The notes under the pieces were generated by a model. It saw only the letters and a program-made list of their open reading frames with translations, ran no database searches and was not told the DNA's origin. From Suillus spraguei (lineage: Eukaryota > Basidiomycota > Agaricomycetes > Boletales > Suillaceae), in NCBI GenBank assembly GCA_016800925.1, contig JABCPU010000046.1:124001-188000 (forward strand): DNA of 64,000 nucleotides, read 5' to 3'. A program made the position numbers and the translations under genes. Positions 53,099 to 64,000 of this stretch are shown here, piece after piece. Position 1 is the first letter of the stretch, and every line of letters begins with the position of its first letter.

Positions 53099-55660
53099 TA
53101 CATGAGAGACATAGTAAAGGGGTGCTGCAGTCAATAAATACACCGTACTGGAACCAAGTGCTGTGTAATGTCGTGATTCCGGCAGTTCAAGGTGTGAGTT
53201 TCAATGGAATCATTGTGTAGCATGCCGATTCGTTATTCCTATATGAGAGCAGTCGAAGGCACCTGACTGCAGTGGATGAGAACTTCCACTTGATTCGCTC
53301 AATCTGCCATAATAATGATATTCAGCCGAATGTCCAAGAATGAACGAGCCCTTTCTTATCTCACCGTTGCACATTGGCCGATAGGAGAAAGAGAATACGA
53401 TGGAACATAAATTGCACCCAGCGTTCTATATTACATAAACATATTATTAGTAGGAAATGCACCACCATAAGTATTAGCTCGCATTCACATTTCAGTTTCT
53501 GTTGCATACGCATTAGAATTGGATCGTATGAGGAGCTTGTGATGTATTAGGAAAATACTTTCGGCACACAACTATTCTTCAGCGATGCATCGATGACCGT
53601 CGGACTGGGACTCGGACAGCCGGTGCATTGGACATGTACTACAGACACGTGCCTCGCCTCTATGGACCAGCCTCTCAGAACCTGCTCTCGCTAGGAACCC
53701 CTACCTCACTAGCTCGAAACTTTTGCAACCACTGTTCTTGTGGTAATGGTCGTAACCAAGATGATCTAGCCTCTGGCACATCAGTAGCGTTAGTAGTAGT
53801 GCTTGATGTCTCGTCGACTTCATCAATACGCCCTGGAAAAACGGAGTAAATGATGTGTTAAATGAAAATGGGCTTCCACAACCTATAGCGATGCTTTACG
53901 GGACTTATTTGAATGCCCACGAGCTGCACTTGGAGCAAGACAAGAACATGAACCAAATTCTGGCGATCGACACTATAGACTGCACCTTTGTTCCAACCAA
54001 GCATCCATAGTCGGCTAGATCAAACATGTATCCTGTATGCGGTCAACGTATTCTAACTCGGGACGGTCAAGGCGAGTCTGGATCATGCTAGAAAGGGACG
54101 AACTCAATCATTTCAGTGTTTTCGTCATCCCTTTTCACGGTGATAAGTTGCCATGCTGCAGTGAAATGTCCAGCAAAGACCGCAATACCGCAATGAAGTC
54201 CTTTCACAGAGATGTAAGCACCTGTTTGCATATTTCGGATAGTGTGTCCTGCTCCGAGAGGTGCTGGTCTCGACTTGGTTATATTACTCAGGATGTAAAA
54301 GAGAGATGCACGATCTGGACAGAATCATTACAAGGTGGAGAGCCTGTATCCGAGAGGTTTGAAGGTGAGTTGTTTCAAAATCAGCAGCCATTTCAGAGGC
54401 ACTCACCGACGAATGATCAGCGATACCGCACATGGTCATGTTTGGCCAAGTCTATTGCTGTACTGGGTTTATGAATTTGTAAGTTCCTGGTCGCATGGCC
54501 ATGATAATACAATCATGATGGAGAGAGGACGAGGAGAACAATCTTGAGAGGCGTTGACGCAAGTATAACAAGCAAAGACATCTTTTAAGAGTTCATGGTT
54601 AGAGGACACGAGTCTGGACACCCTGAAAACTCATGGTATTGCAGAAAAAATGTGGTCAAAGGTGTCAGTTAAATAAGGAAGAGTTTGTTGAGCCTTTATC
54701 AACATCCGTGAAGTTACATTGGCAAGATCGGACACTCTTCAGAGTCCTTCCGACACTGCGCCAAAGAACAAGTCGTACTGCATTGATTCGTGAGTTCTGT
54801 CTTGGTACCATTCTAATGTTTATTCTCGAGAAATGTATGTTGATCGTAAATTTCTTCATGTCGAGCTCTCAAATCTTAGTGATTCACAGGACTTCAGCAA
54901 CCAACACCTATGTGTATAATCGACGTATCTTCATCAGCTATAAATGACCTACCTCAGTCACAGTGAGGATTTGAACGACAGTGTTCGAGACATGGGTGCT
55001 GAGCTACCAGTCTACCCGCAGCCAGCATGAATCCACGGCCCAGGTGTCCAAAAAATACATGTGACATTATCATAGAAGGAGATGAAATCATATGTATAGC
55101 CACAAGGTAACCTTCGAGGATGATTTGTGTAAACAGGAATCATTGGAGTGCGATGGTTGGATGCAAATGCTGCCACGAAAAGAGCATGTAGAAGCCTGGG
55201 GAGAAAACATGAGGACAAATAGCAAATCACGTTAAACGCGGAGATCGAAAAGGCTATGCAGACAAAGCGCATGTGGAGCTCATGTACACGCACATGACCA
55301 AATAATAATTTTCCTGGACATGTACTATCATTAGTCTTGTTCTTCAGTATCTCCGACGGTGTTCTAGAATAAAATCTACAGCATAGTGGCTTACAACTTG
55401 AACGTGCAACAATGAAAATCATATCTACTGGAAGCAATCAGTGAGCTTCACGAATCACCTAGACTCTGGAGCCAAGCGTCGGCTGCGACTGACCCCGCAT
55501 GATAAGCACATAGGGCAGATTGTGCATGAATCATGATGGCTAGCACCTTCTTGATAGTTGTTGATTGGCCCTCGCGCTCACGTTCCAAGCACCAGGTGCG
55601 ACATTCTTGGTAAATATCATATTACAGTGGTATCTTATGGTACAACACACCAGGTTTCAA
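53099..55660. other. 2.5-kb stretch without a supported gene
   Basis: ORFs of 60-145 codons exist (for example 54037-54474 plus, 55012-55437 minus). They have no recognisable domain, signal peptide or splicing logic, and I treat them as chance. A tRNA-like fragment at 54960-55012 is discussed under rejected items. Confidence 0.4.
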
Positions 55661-56113
55661 TCACTTGCTAGACATCACATACCCGGTTGTATCCAATATT
55701 TGTTTGCCGCAGATAGAACAGAGACCTTTCTTATACGCACAACCTGAGAGAGAATGAGCTTCGAGTTTGCCTGGCAGTGCTGCGATACTCGCCGTGGCAG
55801 TACTTGGCTTTATTTTGCGTCACGGGCTGCTTACAATCTTTGCATTTGCCTTGATATGGCTAACAACCATTTCCTCGCTAAGTGCATGTTAAGTGAGAGT
55901 CATAAATTACTCACCTGAAATCTGTTCTTCGAGCTCCCAGGTCGGCTTAATAACTTGTTCTCGCCTACTCTTCGTGATCCATCCTTTACACTTTGAGACG
56001 TGGAGGTAAACGGATCTGGAGCGGCAACCTTGGACAGTTTCTAAAGAAACTAAGTGAGACACATTCAGAAAATATTGACAGTAACATACGGATTCACACT
56101 TCTTGCAGACCAT
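55661..56113 (-). CDS. cript: CRIPT family zinc-binding protein, 99 aa
   Basis: Exons: complement of 56090-56113, 55915-56040, 55793-55859 and 55661-55743, together 300 nt. The protein starts MVCKKCE and continues SKVAAPDPF, RRVGENKLLSRPGSSKNRFQ, then KCKDCK, KYCHGCAYKKGLCSICGKQI and ILDTTGY. Four CxxC pairs are present, and length and order match CRIPT proteins of animals and fungi. The human protein was found as a PDZ-binding partner of PSD-95 and has been reported with minor-spliceosome components; the role in fungi is less clear. Intron 3 uses GC-AG (donor GCGAGT), confirmed by restoration of the CHGCAY sequence. Divergent from the F-box gene. Confidence 0.92.
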
Positions 56114-56721
56114 GGGTGAACGGGTTCAGGATCACCGATCAAAGGAGAGGCTGAGTCTATTAGTAACATATTAGTAATCACATGCCGCACACCGGTTTTC
56201 AACCTTCCATTGTACAAGTATAGATTGAGGACCAAGCCATTAGCTGCCTGGTAGTGCTAGTTCTACTTGTTGAATTCACCATAGGTGCGTCGCAGGACCG
56301 CCATCCCACGATAGGATGAAATAATAAGTGTTCGAAATTTCCACGGTTACTAATACTGTCTTTCTTTCCAGTTCTAGCTGACTTCGTTATTGTCAATGGC
56401 GGCTACGATAGACCCTAACAATATCACAACGATAACACCTACACTCGATGGTTGACATGGCGAGTGTCACAAAAGTCGATTCGGCCCCGCCACTTTTATA
56501 ACGGACAAGGCAGTTACTGTCCGAGGGTGTGGCCAACATCGTCCGAGTCGGATGATAGCTTCGTTCTACGTACTCATGCCTGGCGTCAATAATATTTCTT
56601 TTGACTTGTCACTTGAACCCTTCCCGACGAAATATACGCTGCACATCCCGATGCTTTTGTCTTTTGGTCACCAGCGTCAAGCGTCTCAGGGCGCCTTTGC
56701 ACTATAAAGACGAAGAACCGG
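56114..56721. promoter_or_regulatory. Divergent promoter region between cript and the F-box gene
   Basis: Short ORFs only. The 0.6 kb separates two divergent start codons. No specific site recognised. Confidence 0.4.
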
Positions 56722-58614
56722 ATGGCCACGAACACCACGTTAATTGTCAGCGTGCTGGTCATGTCCCTCTTTAGCCTCTCTAGGGAGCTCCTTTTAATCG
56801 TTTTAGAAGAGCTCGATCCTATCTCCCTACTACACTTCTGCAAGGTATGATTGCCGAAGTTGCTAGCCAATTTATGTGCGTCTGCTTAATATTTCATATA
56901 GAGTTCTCGATATATACATGGAATCGTCGCGAATTATTCGACGTTGCTATATCGATACGAACTTGGTTTGTCCGGTATGAAGGACGGAAATTCGAGCTCT
57001 TATTCACCGCGCGCGCGGCTGGATCCGCTTCTCCACCACAGGAAAGGATGGTTGACATTAAACTGGACCTCAGAGGATAGGCTCCGTATCCCGACGCCAA
57101 CGATCGTTGGTGTCTCCGGAAGATTTCTCTATCACGCTAGTGAAAGCTCTTACCACGGGTTGTTCCAGTGGTCACTTCATATCTATGAGCTGCGCTCGTA
57201 CAGGACGCGGCCGGTTGATAAATTACAATATTGCAAATTCAATTTACCTTTCGAAATCCGCAAGGTCGCCATTGATGCTGCTCAGAATCTTTTGGTGCTT
57301 GCAGAACTGCATTTTACTTCACAGTAAGATAATTGCGGCTGATGTCTCCATCTATGCTGACCAGTACGCTAGAGATGGACCTATAACTGCTTCGCTTCAC
57401 TTTCTTGACATGCGGACATGCCAACAACACCCGCAGGCTCAAAATCTACGTTTTCAATTTCAGACGGACTGGTGGGGTGCTTTGCCTCCAGGCCACCGCA
57501 TTTCCGTTGAACAGGTCCAGATCTATGGAATCATGATCGGCCTGTCTGTACGTCTTGGCGTTGAAGAAGGTGAGGGAACAACAGAACTTGTTTTAGTCAA
57601 CTGGCATACTGGCATCGAGCAACAGCAGCGGGTAATGTGTTCCCCTAGTCCACAAGGGCCCGTCAAGTTCTAAATTGTGAAATTGACAGTTTACTGGTGA
57701 CCTCCTTTCGTTCGATATCCTCAGCGAATCGTGTTTGATGGTGTTATCCCATCCTGACGAAGACGAGGACGATGATAGTGGAGAATCTGCTGCTTCCACT
57801 TGGGAACAAAGTTCAGACGGGTTGTACCTTCACGAACGTGGCAAGCGCTCCCCTCAAATTACTATCCACCATATACTGGATGGTAGACCATTGTGCTCTC
57901 AGGTAATATCATATGATTTACCAGAATCGTGGAAGGCAATATCGTTTCTGCAAATTTGTCCCAACACGTCTCTCAAGCCCAATGTTACTCCTGCGACGGG
58001 AACTTTTTTCCACACCGATCCGTGTCAGCGCGCAACTGTTATCCTCGTCGAATTCCCCTCCCATTCAATACCGGCAGGATGCTCCAAGAAAGTGGCATTG
58101 GTGATGAAGGAGTCGCTGTTTCAGCCACCTAGTGTTGGTGATGGGACTCTATCATGGGAGGAATGGCAGGACCGTTGTACAGTGATTCATTTGCCAGATG
58201 ATTCAGAAGCGCATGCCTTTGGGGTTGTGGGAAGAAAACTGGTATTTTTCCAGAGCGTCGGTGAGGAGAACTGTGTGGCTGATTCTCGAAGTCGTCTTCA
58301 CGTACTCGATTTCAATGACTATGCGGCAGAGTGCCTGCGATCAATCGCACCGCGGTCGTCTGCTTGGTCGTGGAATGAGAAATGGGCTACTGCCAGTAAA
58401 CTCTTCAAGGCTGGAGCAGCTGAGTTTATCAAAACGAGCACCACTCAAGTACAAAGCATCACTTGGGTTGACGCCACAGAAGATGCGGTGATCTTATACA
58501 ACGTAGGTATTTCTACCTTCTAATATTACTAGCCTTTGAAATCCGTCACAGGAACGCGAGGGTCAAACTGTCATCCGTGTTCTGACCTTCGGGAACACTT
58601 CAGCATGCCCTTGA
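56722..58614 (+). CDS. F-box-like protein of agaricomycete type, 559 aa
   Basis: Exons 56722-56844, 56902-57323, 57373-57631, 57690-58502 and 58552-58614 sum to 560 codons with all junctions GT-AG and in phase. The N-terminus LSRELLLIVLEELDPISLLH matches the first helices of an F-box. It is followed by a region where the basidiomycete F-box family usually reads YxxELGLxGMxDG (here YRYELGLSGMKDG). The remainder (ASLHFLDMRT, VNWHTGIEQQ, an acidic insert PDEDEDDDSGE, SWEEWQDRC) probably forms a beta-propeller-like substrate domain, as in its relatives. F-box proteins link substrates to SCF ubiquitin ligases through Skp1. The Met at 56722 or at 56761 (MSLFSLSREL) could be the start. The family is large and variable, so no substrate can be named. 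Confidence 0.78.
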
Positions 58615-58754
58615 TGTACTTTAACACCCATGAGGTTTATATCATGACTTGTTGCTTACCGATTATACTCTAATATCCTCTACTAATAACCAGCTGTATT
58701 TATAGCATCGTGTTTAGACACTAGATTGTATTTTACATCACGAATCTCGTCATT

Positions 58755-59657
58755 TCATGCCCATTTCAAGACCATCCAGACCACCCACTTTCGTCTCTCC
58801 CTTTCATCCTCACTCTCGGCGCGTGTAACATCCCATGGCCTTTGAATGCCATCTATAACTTGCCTCTCCACTGCTCTTTCTACTTGAAGTTTGTGTATCA
58901 TAATAGCATTCATGAATGATTGAAGGGTGTATCTTCCCGTATGCAGACCAGCGACGAGATGTACGCGAGCGCCTGGGCTGTGACTGAGACACATGCAAAG
59001 CGTGTTGATAAACTGAACGTGGGACTCAGGATTCCACAACGTATCAGCCGCAACGATTAGATCAAAGAGCACAGAACCTTCCGGGCTCTGCTGGGCGGGT
59101 GTGAGGAGTGGGGATATATCATTGCCCCAAGCGTAAGGGACAATCCAGCAGCGTTCCGAAGCATGATTACGACGAATGTTATCAGATAGTGTGTGTATGA
59201 GGTTCTCGTCCGGATAATCACTGACTACAACAGCAGCATTAGGCGTAATTCGTGCGATCATGATCGAGGGCAACCCAGCGCCAGCGCCAAGCTCCAGGAC
59301 ACGCAATATTTTTCGATCGCTGAAGCGATCCAGCTGCAGATCTTCAATGTGATCTGCAATGTGAATGGAGGATTGCCAAATGGAGGAAGCATGCAAAGAC
59401 CAATTGCTTGTTTGCGTGTCTGGTATCTGAAGGGTGATCTGCCTTAGTGCTGAGTTTCCTCCATCACATTTTATCGTGTAAGTAAATATCGATCCGGGGA
59501 CAGAGTGGGAAACTGGGGTATGGTCGTAAAGAGTCTGGAGAGAGGTAGACATGATATCCTCAGGATCATCCGAGTCCTCTGTGATATCCCAGTTTTTTGT
59601 ATTACGCGAATAATACCCTTGAGTAATATTTGTCGAAAGATTTGAAAGTACCTGCAT
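58755..59657 (-). CDS. efm7: Class I SAM-dependent methyltransferase, EFM7/NNT1-like
   Basis: Single open frame of 300 codons from the Met at 59657; 59552 (MSTSLQTLYDHTPVSHS) is an alternative if a 5' intron exists. EDSDDPEDIMSTSLQTLYDH resembles the usual start of fungal relatives, so at least that part is translated. SIWQSSIHIADHI precedes motif I (VLELGAGAGLPSI); then VVVSDYPDENLI and IVAADTLWNPESH follow, matching yeast Efm7/Nnt1. Efm7 methylates the N-terminus and a nearby Lys of translation elongation factor eEF1A. The C-terminus ends WVVWMVLKWA. Convergent with the F-box gene, 140 bp apart. Confidence 0.8.
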   Translation of the reverse strand: MQVLSNLSTNITQGYYSRNTKNWDITEDSDDPEDIMSTSLQTLYDHTPVSHSVPGSIFTYTIKCDGGNSALRQITLQIPDTQTSNWSLHASSIWQSSIHIADHIEDLQLDRFSDRKILRVLELGAGAGLPSIMIARITPNAAVVVSDYPDENLIHTLSDNIRRNHASERCWIVPYAWGNDISPLLTPAQQSPEGSVLFDLIVAADTLWNPESHVQFINTLCMCLSHSPGARVHLVAGLHTGRYTLQSFMNAIMIHKLQVERAVERQVIDGIQRPWDVTRAESEDERERRKWVVWMVLKWA

Positions 59658-59699
59658 TGAATGATCAATCTGAAGATGAAAAGAGCAGTTCAAGGTCAA

Positions 59700-60341
59700 G
59701 GAGCAACTTCACCGACAAGGACAAACAAAACGAAAAAGAGTATAATTAGCCCCTATCCGACGTTTCTACTGCAGCGAAGGATTGAGCAAAGATGCAAAGA
59801 TTCAAACGTTCATGTTGGTATGTACATAAGATTATATCACCAGTAGTACCTGCCACATTGTCGTGTGGGTGTCCTGCAGGCTAAAACGTTCTGCAGGGAA
59901 GCTACCCCAACAGTAATAATATTCCTACAATAAAACCTGTCATAGATAGGCTGCAAGTCAGACTACACTACACAAGTACAAAGAAAATTTCTTCACACAA
60001 TATGGAGATCATGCAACCCGCAATACAATCGGGCTGAGGGAGGTGAATTTTTCTGTCTCATATGGAGAACTTGTTTATCGGCAGTTCTGACATATACTAG
60101 ATGACGTAGTAGCCCTTCGCATATGAATCACAAAGATGGACTCTTCAGCCATATGCTGAGAATGGCAGTTGGAACATGTGTCGACAAAATAGCTGATGCG
60201 TATCAAGCCCTAGATGAGTGAATTGTAGAGGATGTCACACACAACACACACACGAAAGAATATGTCCCACCGCCTCCTACAAGAAATTCTGCGCCCAGTC
60301 ACAGCAGCACGAATGCATAAAACAGAAGTGACAATGCTCAT
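59700..60341. other. Intergenic region, probable 3' flank of PEX7 and 5' flank of the methyltransferase
   Basis: No gene recognised. A short CA-rich stretch (ACACACAACACACACACG) is at about 60236-60254. Confidence 0.4.
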
Positions 60342-61612
60342 CTAAGCACGGAATACAAATAGTCTCCCGTCCCATCCACAACTTGCGATTAACCCTTCAT
60401 CATAAAGGGACCAACTACAACCAGCCGCAAACTCCGTATGAGGATCATGGACCTGAAGGAGATTGGATCCCCCTGCGGATGGGTTGGACGACCATCTGTA
60501 TTTAAACCCCCATACCGATTAGATATGTACGACTTGTTGCAGAATTCACGTACATCCTACATGTCATGTCATAGCTAGCTGTAGCCAAAATGTCTGGGCG
60601 GTGAGGACTCCACTGGACCTTTCGTACTGCATATTCATGACCTGGAAGCTGGATCTCGCAAACACCACCAATTGCCTGAGTACTCTGATTGGCGCTCTGA
60701 ACCATCCGACAATCCCACACCTTCACCATCTTATCGACGCCAGCGGTTGCCAGCACAAAGGGTCTATACTTATTCCAATCAAGGGTGAGTAACTCAGTAC
60801 CAGCTGCAGGGACGGTCAAGACTGCAGCAGACAAAGGGTGCGTGAAGGAATTCATGGCAGGACCAGTGGCATAAGCGGGGGATCGGAGATCGAATATTTT
60901 CATAGTTCCATCCGTTGAACATGTGGCTAGGATATCTGGTTGATGAGGAGAGAATATAGCCTGGTAAACGCATGACAGGTGCGCATGCAGTGTTGTCACT
61001 GAACGAGACATTTCTGGTGTCCACTATAAAACATTCTCTCTAAGTTGAATCTACTATGAGATATTCGATATAGCTACCAGTTTGACATTTCCATCCCACG
61101 AGGAGGACGCAAACGTGTCTTTCTTGATATTGGACCAATCGACGGAGAAAACTTCGCGACTGTGCTCATGCCAAGAGCGTATTGGAAAGTCCTAGGCACG
61201 AAAAATAATTTTGATTCACTTAGATCCGAAAATGAGTTGATATTGGCATACATTCAGCAATACGTCCCATAACTTCAGCGTTCCATCTCCCGAGCCTGTG
61301 ACCAGTTGATTCTCGTGAATCTCTGACCATGCAACATCGTATATGCCGTCCTGAGTCTCGTATCTTGATAGAAAGATAAGCACCGGCTTATTAGTCGAGT
61401 CGACAGACAGACTGTTTATCAAGTTTCACCGCAGATGAGCCACCGACTCCCGGAATCAGCGATATCATGTGCAGGCGACCATTACCCACAAGACCGAAAT
61501 TGGCAGCCGAAGCAAGTGCCATGCGAGAATTGTGAAAGGGGGACCATGCCACAGAGTAATGGGCAAATCCTGGCGTCTGCAGCACAGCAGGAGGTGGTCG
61601 AGCAGGATTCAT
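60342..61612 (-). CDS. PEX7: PEX7, WD40 receptor for PTS2 peroxisomal import (apparent one-base frameshift in exon 3)
   Basis: Five exons: complement of 61413-61612, 61252-61363, 61078-61192, 60554-61023 and 60342-60495. The start MNPARPPPAVLQTPGFAHYS, then VAWSPF and FGLVGNGRLHM, and the WD repeats (YETQDGIYDVAWSE..LKLWD; HEHSREVFSV..; AHLSCVYQAIFSPHQPDILA..; GHEYAVRKVQWSPHRPDILA..; GWDGRLFVFRA) match Pex7 over its full length of about 349 residues. In the cytosol it binds PTS2 signals and, with a co-receptor, delivers matrix proteins. Exon 3 contains one extra base: the sense strand at about 61141-61137 reads GTCGGATTGG where GTCGATTGG (VDW) is expected. Upstream and downstream frames both match the family. 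This is either a sequencing/assembly slip or a true inactivating insertion; all else is intact. Confidence 0.88.
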
Positions 61613-61741
61613 CTCATCTGTCCTTGATCAAGAAACAGTTTGTATATTGTATATCTCATCCGGCTATTACGGCTACTTCGAATTCCCGGCACCTGCAAGC
61701 AACTTGAGCAACTGACATCATGAACTTGGTCAATTAACATT
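61613..61741. promoter_or_regulatory. Short bidirectional promoter, PEX7 / sirtuin
   Basis: Only 129 bp separate the two start codons, so both genes share one promoter region. No specific binding site was recognised. Confidence 0.6.
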
Positions 61742-63213
61742 ATGCGTGTTTCAGTACCAACCATTATCACCGGCCCTGGAGCGCCAAAACGAACAATTTC
61801 ACCAGCTGCGGCGGTTGAACGTATTGCAGGCTTCCTTGCGCCAGGAAAAGCGATGCTACTTACCGGCGCGGGTGTTAGTGTTGCTTCGGGGATCAGAGCA
61901 TATCGGGGAAAAGATGGCAGATATATGAACCCCAATTATCAGTGAGTTCGTTATGTGAAGCTAGGAACACACTAACCGTTTCTGTCTGATTATGACATAG
62001 ACCAATTTTTGTGCGCGCTTTGCTTCACAGGCACAGAACCTTTCCTATTGACGAGCACCTTAGTATCACGAACTAACTGACCAGAGTGAAAAGGGTTTTG
62101 CTTTCAGGTAAGTTGATCAAACCCCCTCATATTACACAGCTTCTGAACTGTCTACCCAACAGGCAGCGGTATTGGTATGAGATCAAATCTTGTAGTCAGT
62201 CTGCAAGGTTGATGTTTTATAGGCTCCGATCATACTTGGGCTACCCCTCTGTCCGGAACGCTCAGCCTAATACTAGTCACTATGCAATTGCTGCGCTCCA
62301 ATACACATCGTACCTGCCTCGCCTCGTGACGCAAAATGTAGATGGGTTACACCATAAGGCAATCACACACCTTTGGGAGCCAGATCATATGCAAAAACAA
62401 ATACTTGAACTGCACGGAACCCTCCATGTACGTTTCTAAGCCGTCTTGGATGCATTCGCTTTCTGGTGTATCAGCGAACAATAAACCAATTGTCTTACTT
62501 GCAGCGAGTACATTGCAAGCGCGGTCACGTAGTCCCTAGAGACATATTCCAAGATTGGCTTTCTGCTTCTAATCCACAATGGAAGGCATTCGTCGCCCAT
62601 TTAGAGAAGACTGGTCAAAAACCACGCACGAATCCTGATGGTGATGTTCGTCCATCGTGCACAGACCAATTTTGGTGATTGATCGTTCTCGAAGGTGGAA
62701 TTGGAAGGCATTTCTTATGCCGATTTCGTGGTCCCAGAGTGTCCACAATGTACGTTGGAAGGCCAGCAGAGCTCTTTTGTAAGAGGCAGTGTGATTGTCA
62801 TGTCTGCTGGATCTCTGATCCAAGTAGTACAAACCAGAGTTGATATTCTTTGGTGAATCGATACCAAGTAGGATCAAGGACCGCTCGTAAGTTGAGCTTC
62901 TTTTTACCTAATGTCAGAGTAGTGACCTCAACGCAGGTTTCATGATGTTGACAAGTCGGAAAGGATTTTCGTTCTCGGCACCACACTGGCGACGTATTCC
63001 GCATTCAGGTGCTTGCAGTTGTCGATTATCATGAAGTAACTATGACACTGATGATTTTGTACCCCAAGGCTGGTAAAGCATGCATTAGAACTGCGAAAAC
63101 CAGTCATGTTATTAAATGTAGGGCCAACAAGGGCTGACGAACTTCCAGGTGTGGAGAAACTCGAGATATCGAGTTCCCTGGTGTTGCGAGACGTAGTGCG
63201 AGCTATTCTGTAA
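61742..63213 (+). CDS. Class II (SIRT4-like) NAD-dependent sirtuin, 316 aa
   Basis: Ten exons (61742-61941, 62001-62010, 62085-62107, 62163-62174, 62223-62427, 62505-62645, 62695-62778, 62828-62886, 62937-63008, 63069-63213) join in phase. Exons of 10, 23 and 12 nt follow each other. Motifs: LLTGAGVSVASGIRAYRG (NAD binding), TQNVDGLH (catalytic region) with the His in ELHGTLH, one zinc pair in VHCKRGH and the other in PECPQC, LIFFGESIP, VLGTTLATYSAF and LLNVGPTRAD. The N-terminus is moderately basic and could direct it to mitochondria, as for SIRT4. Compared with relatives about seven residues (usually HELM-like) after YQPIF are missing, either because a further microexon is hidden or by real loss. 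Shares a 129-bp bidirectional promoter with PEX7. Confidence 0.88.
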
Positions 63214-63571
63214 GATGGTCATGCACCGAATATACATATATACTGATAATTATGTAGGGGTTCTCGAGCAAGTCAAGATTCTGTGATAGTTCATCTTCTC
63301 CAGAGCGGCATTCATCAGCCACCCGCAGAAGACCACGAAATCATATCAAGAAATACTTAGACTTGAATGAGAAGAAATGCTATGCATAATAATAGTAGTG
63401 AAGATCATAGAATGCGTAAATTAATGCTGGCTACTCTGGTATGCTGGTATGGGCAAATGTGGTAGCCTGTAGTATGTGTATGGTAAAGTACCGGCGATGC
63501 AGGTAGAAACAACAAAGCAAGAATGAGAACACCTATAAGAAATGGATGCAATACAACGATGGTATATGATC
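63214..63571. other. Convergent 3' flanks of the sirtuin gene and the last gene
   Basis: No coding sequence seen; both flanking genes end into this stretch. Confidence 0.5.
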
Positions 63572-64000
63572 TTAGGGCTGGTCTTGAGGAGGTGTGTCTG
63601 GACGGAGAGAGAGAGTCGGAGTTGAGCTGCGCCCTATTATGGTTACTCGAGGGGGCTCGTCATCGTCGCCATCGTCTTCATGCATAGTATTGGTATCTAT
63701 TAACCAGGTTGGAGGTCTCAAATCAGACCACGACCAAGATTGCCAGGGCCCATGATCAACTAGAGGCAACTCCTGAAGGACTTGCGTTTAGATTTCTCGC
63801 CGTGTAACGAAAAAAAAATTCACGTACAACAGCTTTTGTCGGGGTGTCGACGACCATCTCCTCTGGGTCAGGTGAAGATGAGCTTTCTTTGAAAGCGGCA
63901 GGGATTCCCCGAGGATCGTCATCGGGAGTCAAAGGAGGGGGTGGTGTGAGATTGTCGGCGTCTGTGTTAGACGATGAAGCGGGGGAGTTTTTCTCAATCG
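63572..64000 (-). CDS. C-terminal part of an unknown protein, runs off the window
   Basis: Two exons are visible: complement of 63828-64000 (partial) and 63572-63772, with a GT-AG intron of 55 bp and continuous frame. The sequence is Pro/Ser/Asp-rich (LTPPPPLTPDDDPRG, SSPDPEEMVVDTPTK). It then has PLVDHGPWQSWSWSDLRPPT, an acidic run (EDDGDDDEPP) and ends RPDTPPQDQP before TAA at 63572-63574. It looks like a disordered tail; the family cannot be told from this fragment. Confidence 0.6.

Noticed and set aside
54037..54474. 145-codon ORF in the spacer before CRIPT
   Set aside because: No domain, signal peptide, membrane segment, codon regularity or homology pattern; likely chance.
54960..55012. 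tRNA-like sequence on the minus strand (TGGTAGCTCAGCACC as box A, GTTCAAATCC as box B)
   Set aside because: The boxes are about 20 nt too close, no anticodon arm fits between them, and the T-stem and acceptor stem do not pair. At most a decayed tRNA-derived fragment.
55012..55437. 141-codon minus-strand ORF
   Set aside because: Hydrophobic patches but no recognisable topology or family, and no plausible splice or promoter context.

Overview
The window is nuclear DNA of an agaricomycete basidiomycete. Genes are dense and split by introns of about 45-75 bp with GT/AG (sometimes GC/AG) ends. Mobile elements are of types typical of Agaricomycetes (KDZ with CxC2 domain, Plavaka, Ty3-like LTRs, Tc1/mariner). 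The protein set includes polyporopepsin-like A1 proteases, a DNMT5-type DNA methyltransferase and a fungal SLATT protein. The species cannot be fixed from the sequence; a wood-decay (Polyporales-like) fungus fits the protease family.

Layout. 1-33 kb is mostly accessory DNA: an intact secreted aspartic protease (copy A, 1536-3022), a decayed Plavaka element, a G-rich minisatellite, a 1.4-kb inverted repeat, an LTR, a decayed KDZ element with its divergent partner gene, an intact Tc1/mariner element, a second KDZ fragment carrying two solo LTRs of one family in opposite orientation, another minisatellite, a protease pseudogene (copy B), a TA-flanked 2-kb element with an Ulp1-like gene piece, a conserved-looking 172-aa gene of unknown role, and a coiled-coil gene. 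33-46 kb is mainly single-copy: an ERG4-like sterol reductase pseudogene, Mpe1 (mRNA 3'-end processing), a SLATT-domain protein, and the very large DNMT5 gene. 46-52 kb is repeat-rich again: a LINE RNase H remnant, protease pseudogene copy C, and a deleted Tc1-like element. 52.6-64 kb is ordinary genes: a small secreted cysteine-rich protein, CRIPT, an F-box-like protein, an EFM7-like methyltransferase, PEX7, a class II sirtuin, and the C-terminus of an unknown gene.

Themes. The arms of the inverted repeat differ almost only by transitions, mostly at CpG sites (CG against TG or CA). This is what decay of methylated CpG would leave, and the window encodes a DNMT5 with all its motifs, whose N-terminus also carries a PCNA-binding (PIP-box) match. 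The three protease copies show duplication, independent inactivation and a gene-conversion patch. Many intron-exon models below were checked by hand for frame and add up to whole codon numbers; model-dependent points are stated. I see no CRISPR, phage, plasmid or rRNA features and no convincing tRNA gene.
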